In this document: positions 22,635 through 22,650 of the stretch, in pieces
Numbering within the stretch: the stretch's first letter is position 1
Layout: every line of letters starts with the position of its first letter
NCBI GenBank assembly: GCA_036676355.1
Contig: JAKFDA010000065.1
Location: forward strand, 1-22,650
Origin: ZC4RG42 sp036676355
Lineage (GTDB): Bacteria; Pseudomonadota; Gammaproteobacteria; Burkholderiales; SG8-39
Direction: 5' to 3'
DNA length: 22,650 bases
The notes under the pieces: generated by a model
Databases searched by the model: none
What the model saw: the letters and a program-made list of their open reading frames with translations, nothing else
Told to the model about the DNA's origin: nothing
Position numbers and translations under genes: made by a program

Positions 22635-22650
22635 CAGATAGCCCTGCTAT
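22607..22650 (+). CDS. Probable divergent gene, N-terminus only
   Basis: An ATG at 22607 follows AGGGA with a 6-base spacer and opens a frame that runs to the window edge (MTQYKESVISDSPA). It points away from the ATPase gene across a 69-bp gap. Only 14 residues are visible, so the family cannot be told. The ribosome binding site and divergent placement are the support; a chance frame remains possible. Confidence 0.35.
   Translation, partial: MTQYKESVISDSPA

Overview
The window reads as ordinary chromosome of a GC-rich proteobacterium, most likely a betaproteobacterium. The argument is gene order: tpiA, secG, tRNA-Leu(GAG), then a complete 14-gene nuo operon with separate nuoC and nuoD, followed by a NUDIX ADP-ribose-pyrophosphatase-like gene. 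From memory, the first half of that order also occurs in some gammaproteobacteria; the NUDIX neighbour and the NuoG type (no N7 iron-sulfur ligands) lean towards betaproteobacteria. The genus cannot be named from the sequence alone.

Layout. 1-114: tail of an unrecognised open frame whose stop overlaps the pstC start. 111-2811: pstC-pstA-pstB, the membrane and ATPase parts of the high-affinity phosphate importer, translationally coupled; pstS is not in the window and phoU does not follow pstB. 3028-3489: dtd (D-aminoacyl-tRNA deacylase). 3591-4845: a likely sigma-70 promoter, tpiA (glycolysis) and secG (protein export). 4879-4963: tRNA-Leu(GAG) with encoded CCA. 5103-19999: nuoA to nuoN, respiratory complex I (NADH:quinone oxidoreductase), closed by a strong stem-loop terminator at 20042-20066. 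20176-20748: NUDIX hydrolase. 20832-21014: small basic hypothetical protein. 21161-22537 (minus strand): an AAA/STAND-like P-loop ATPase with a C-terminal winged-helix-like region. 22607 onward: probable start of a divergent gene cut by the window end.

How the parts work together. NuoE, NuoF and NuoG form the NADH-oxidising module; NuoB, NuoC, NuoD and NuoI the quinone-reducing connecting module; NuoA, NuoH, NuoJ, NuoK, NuoL, NuoM and NuoN the membrane proton-pumping arm. All subunits look intact, with their cluster ligands and the key membrane Glu and Lys residues visible.

What is unusual. Several intercistronic gaps inside the nuo operon carry palindromic elements of different kinds: two related CACAGAG-type inverted repeats directly before nuoD and nuoE, a GGGGAC-type palindrome between nuoL and nuoM, and a hairpin between nuoJ and nuoK. 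The nuoA leader can form two long stem-loops. The last 1.5 kb is visibly richer in A+T than the rest and holds the unrecognised ATPase with a divergent partner whose start codon lies in a perfect 9-bp inverted repeat. This is the edge of a probable accessory region and the best candidate here for an undescribed system, but only one complete gene of it is visible.
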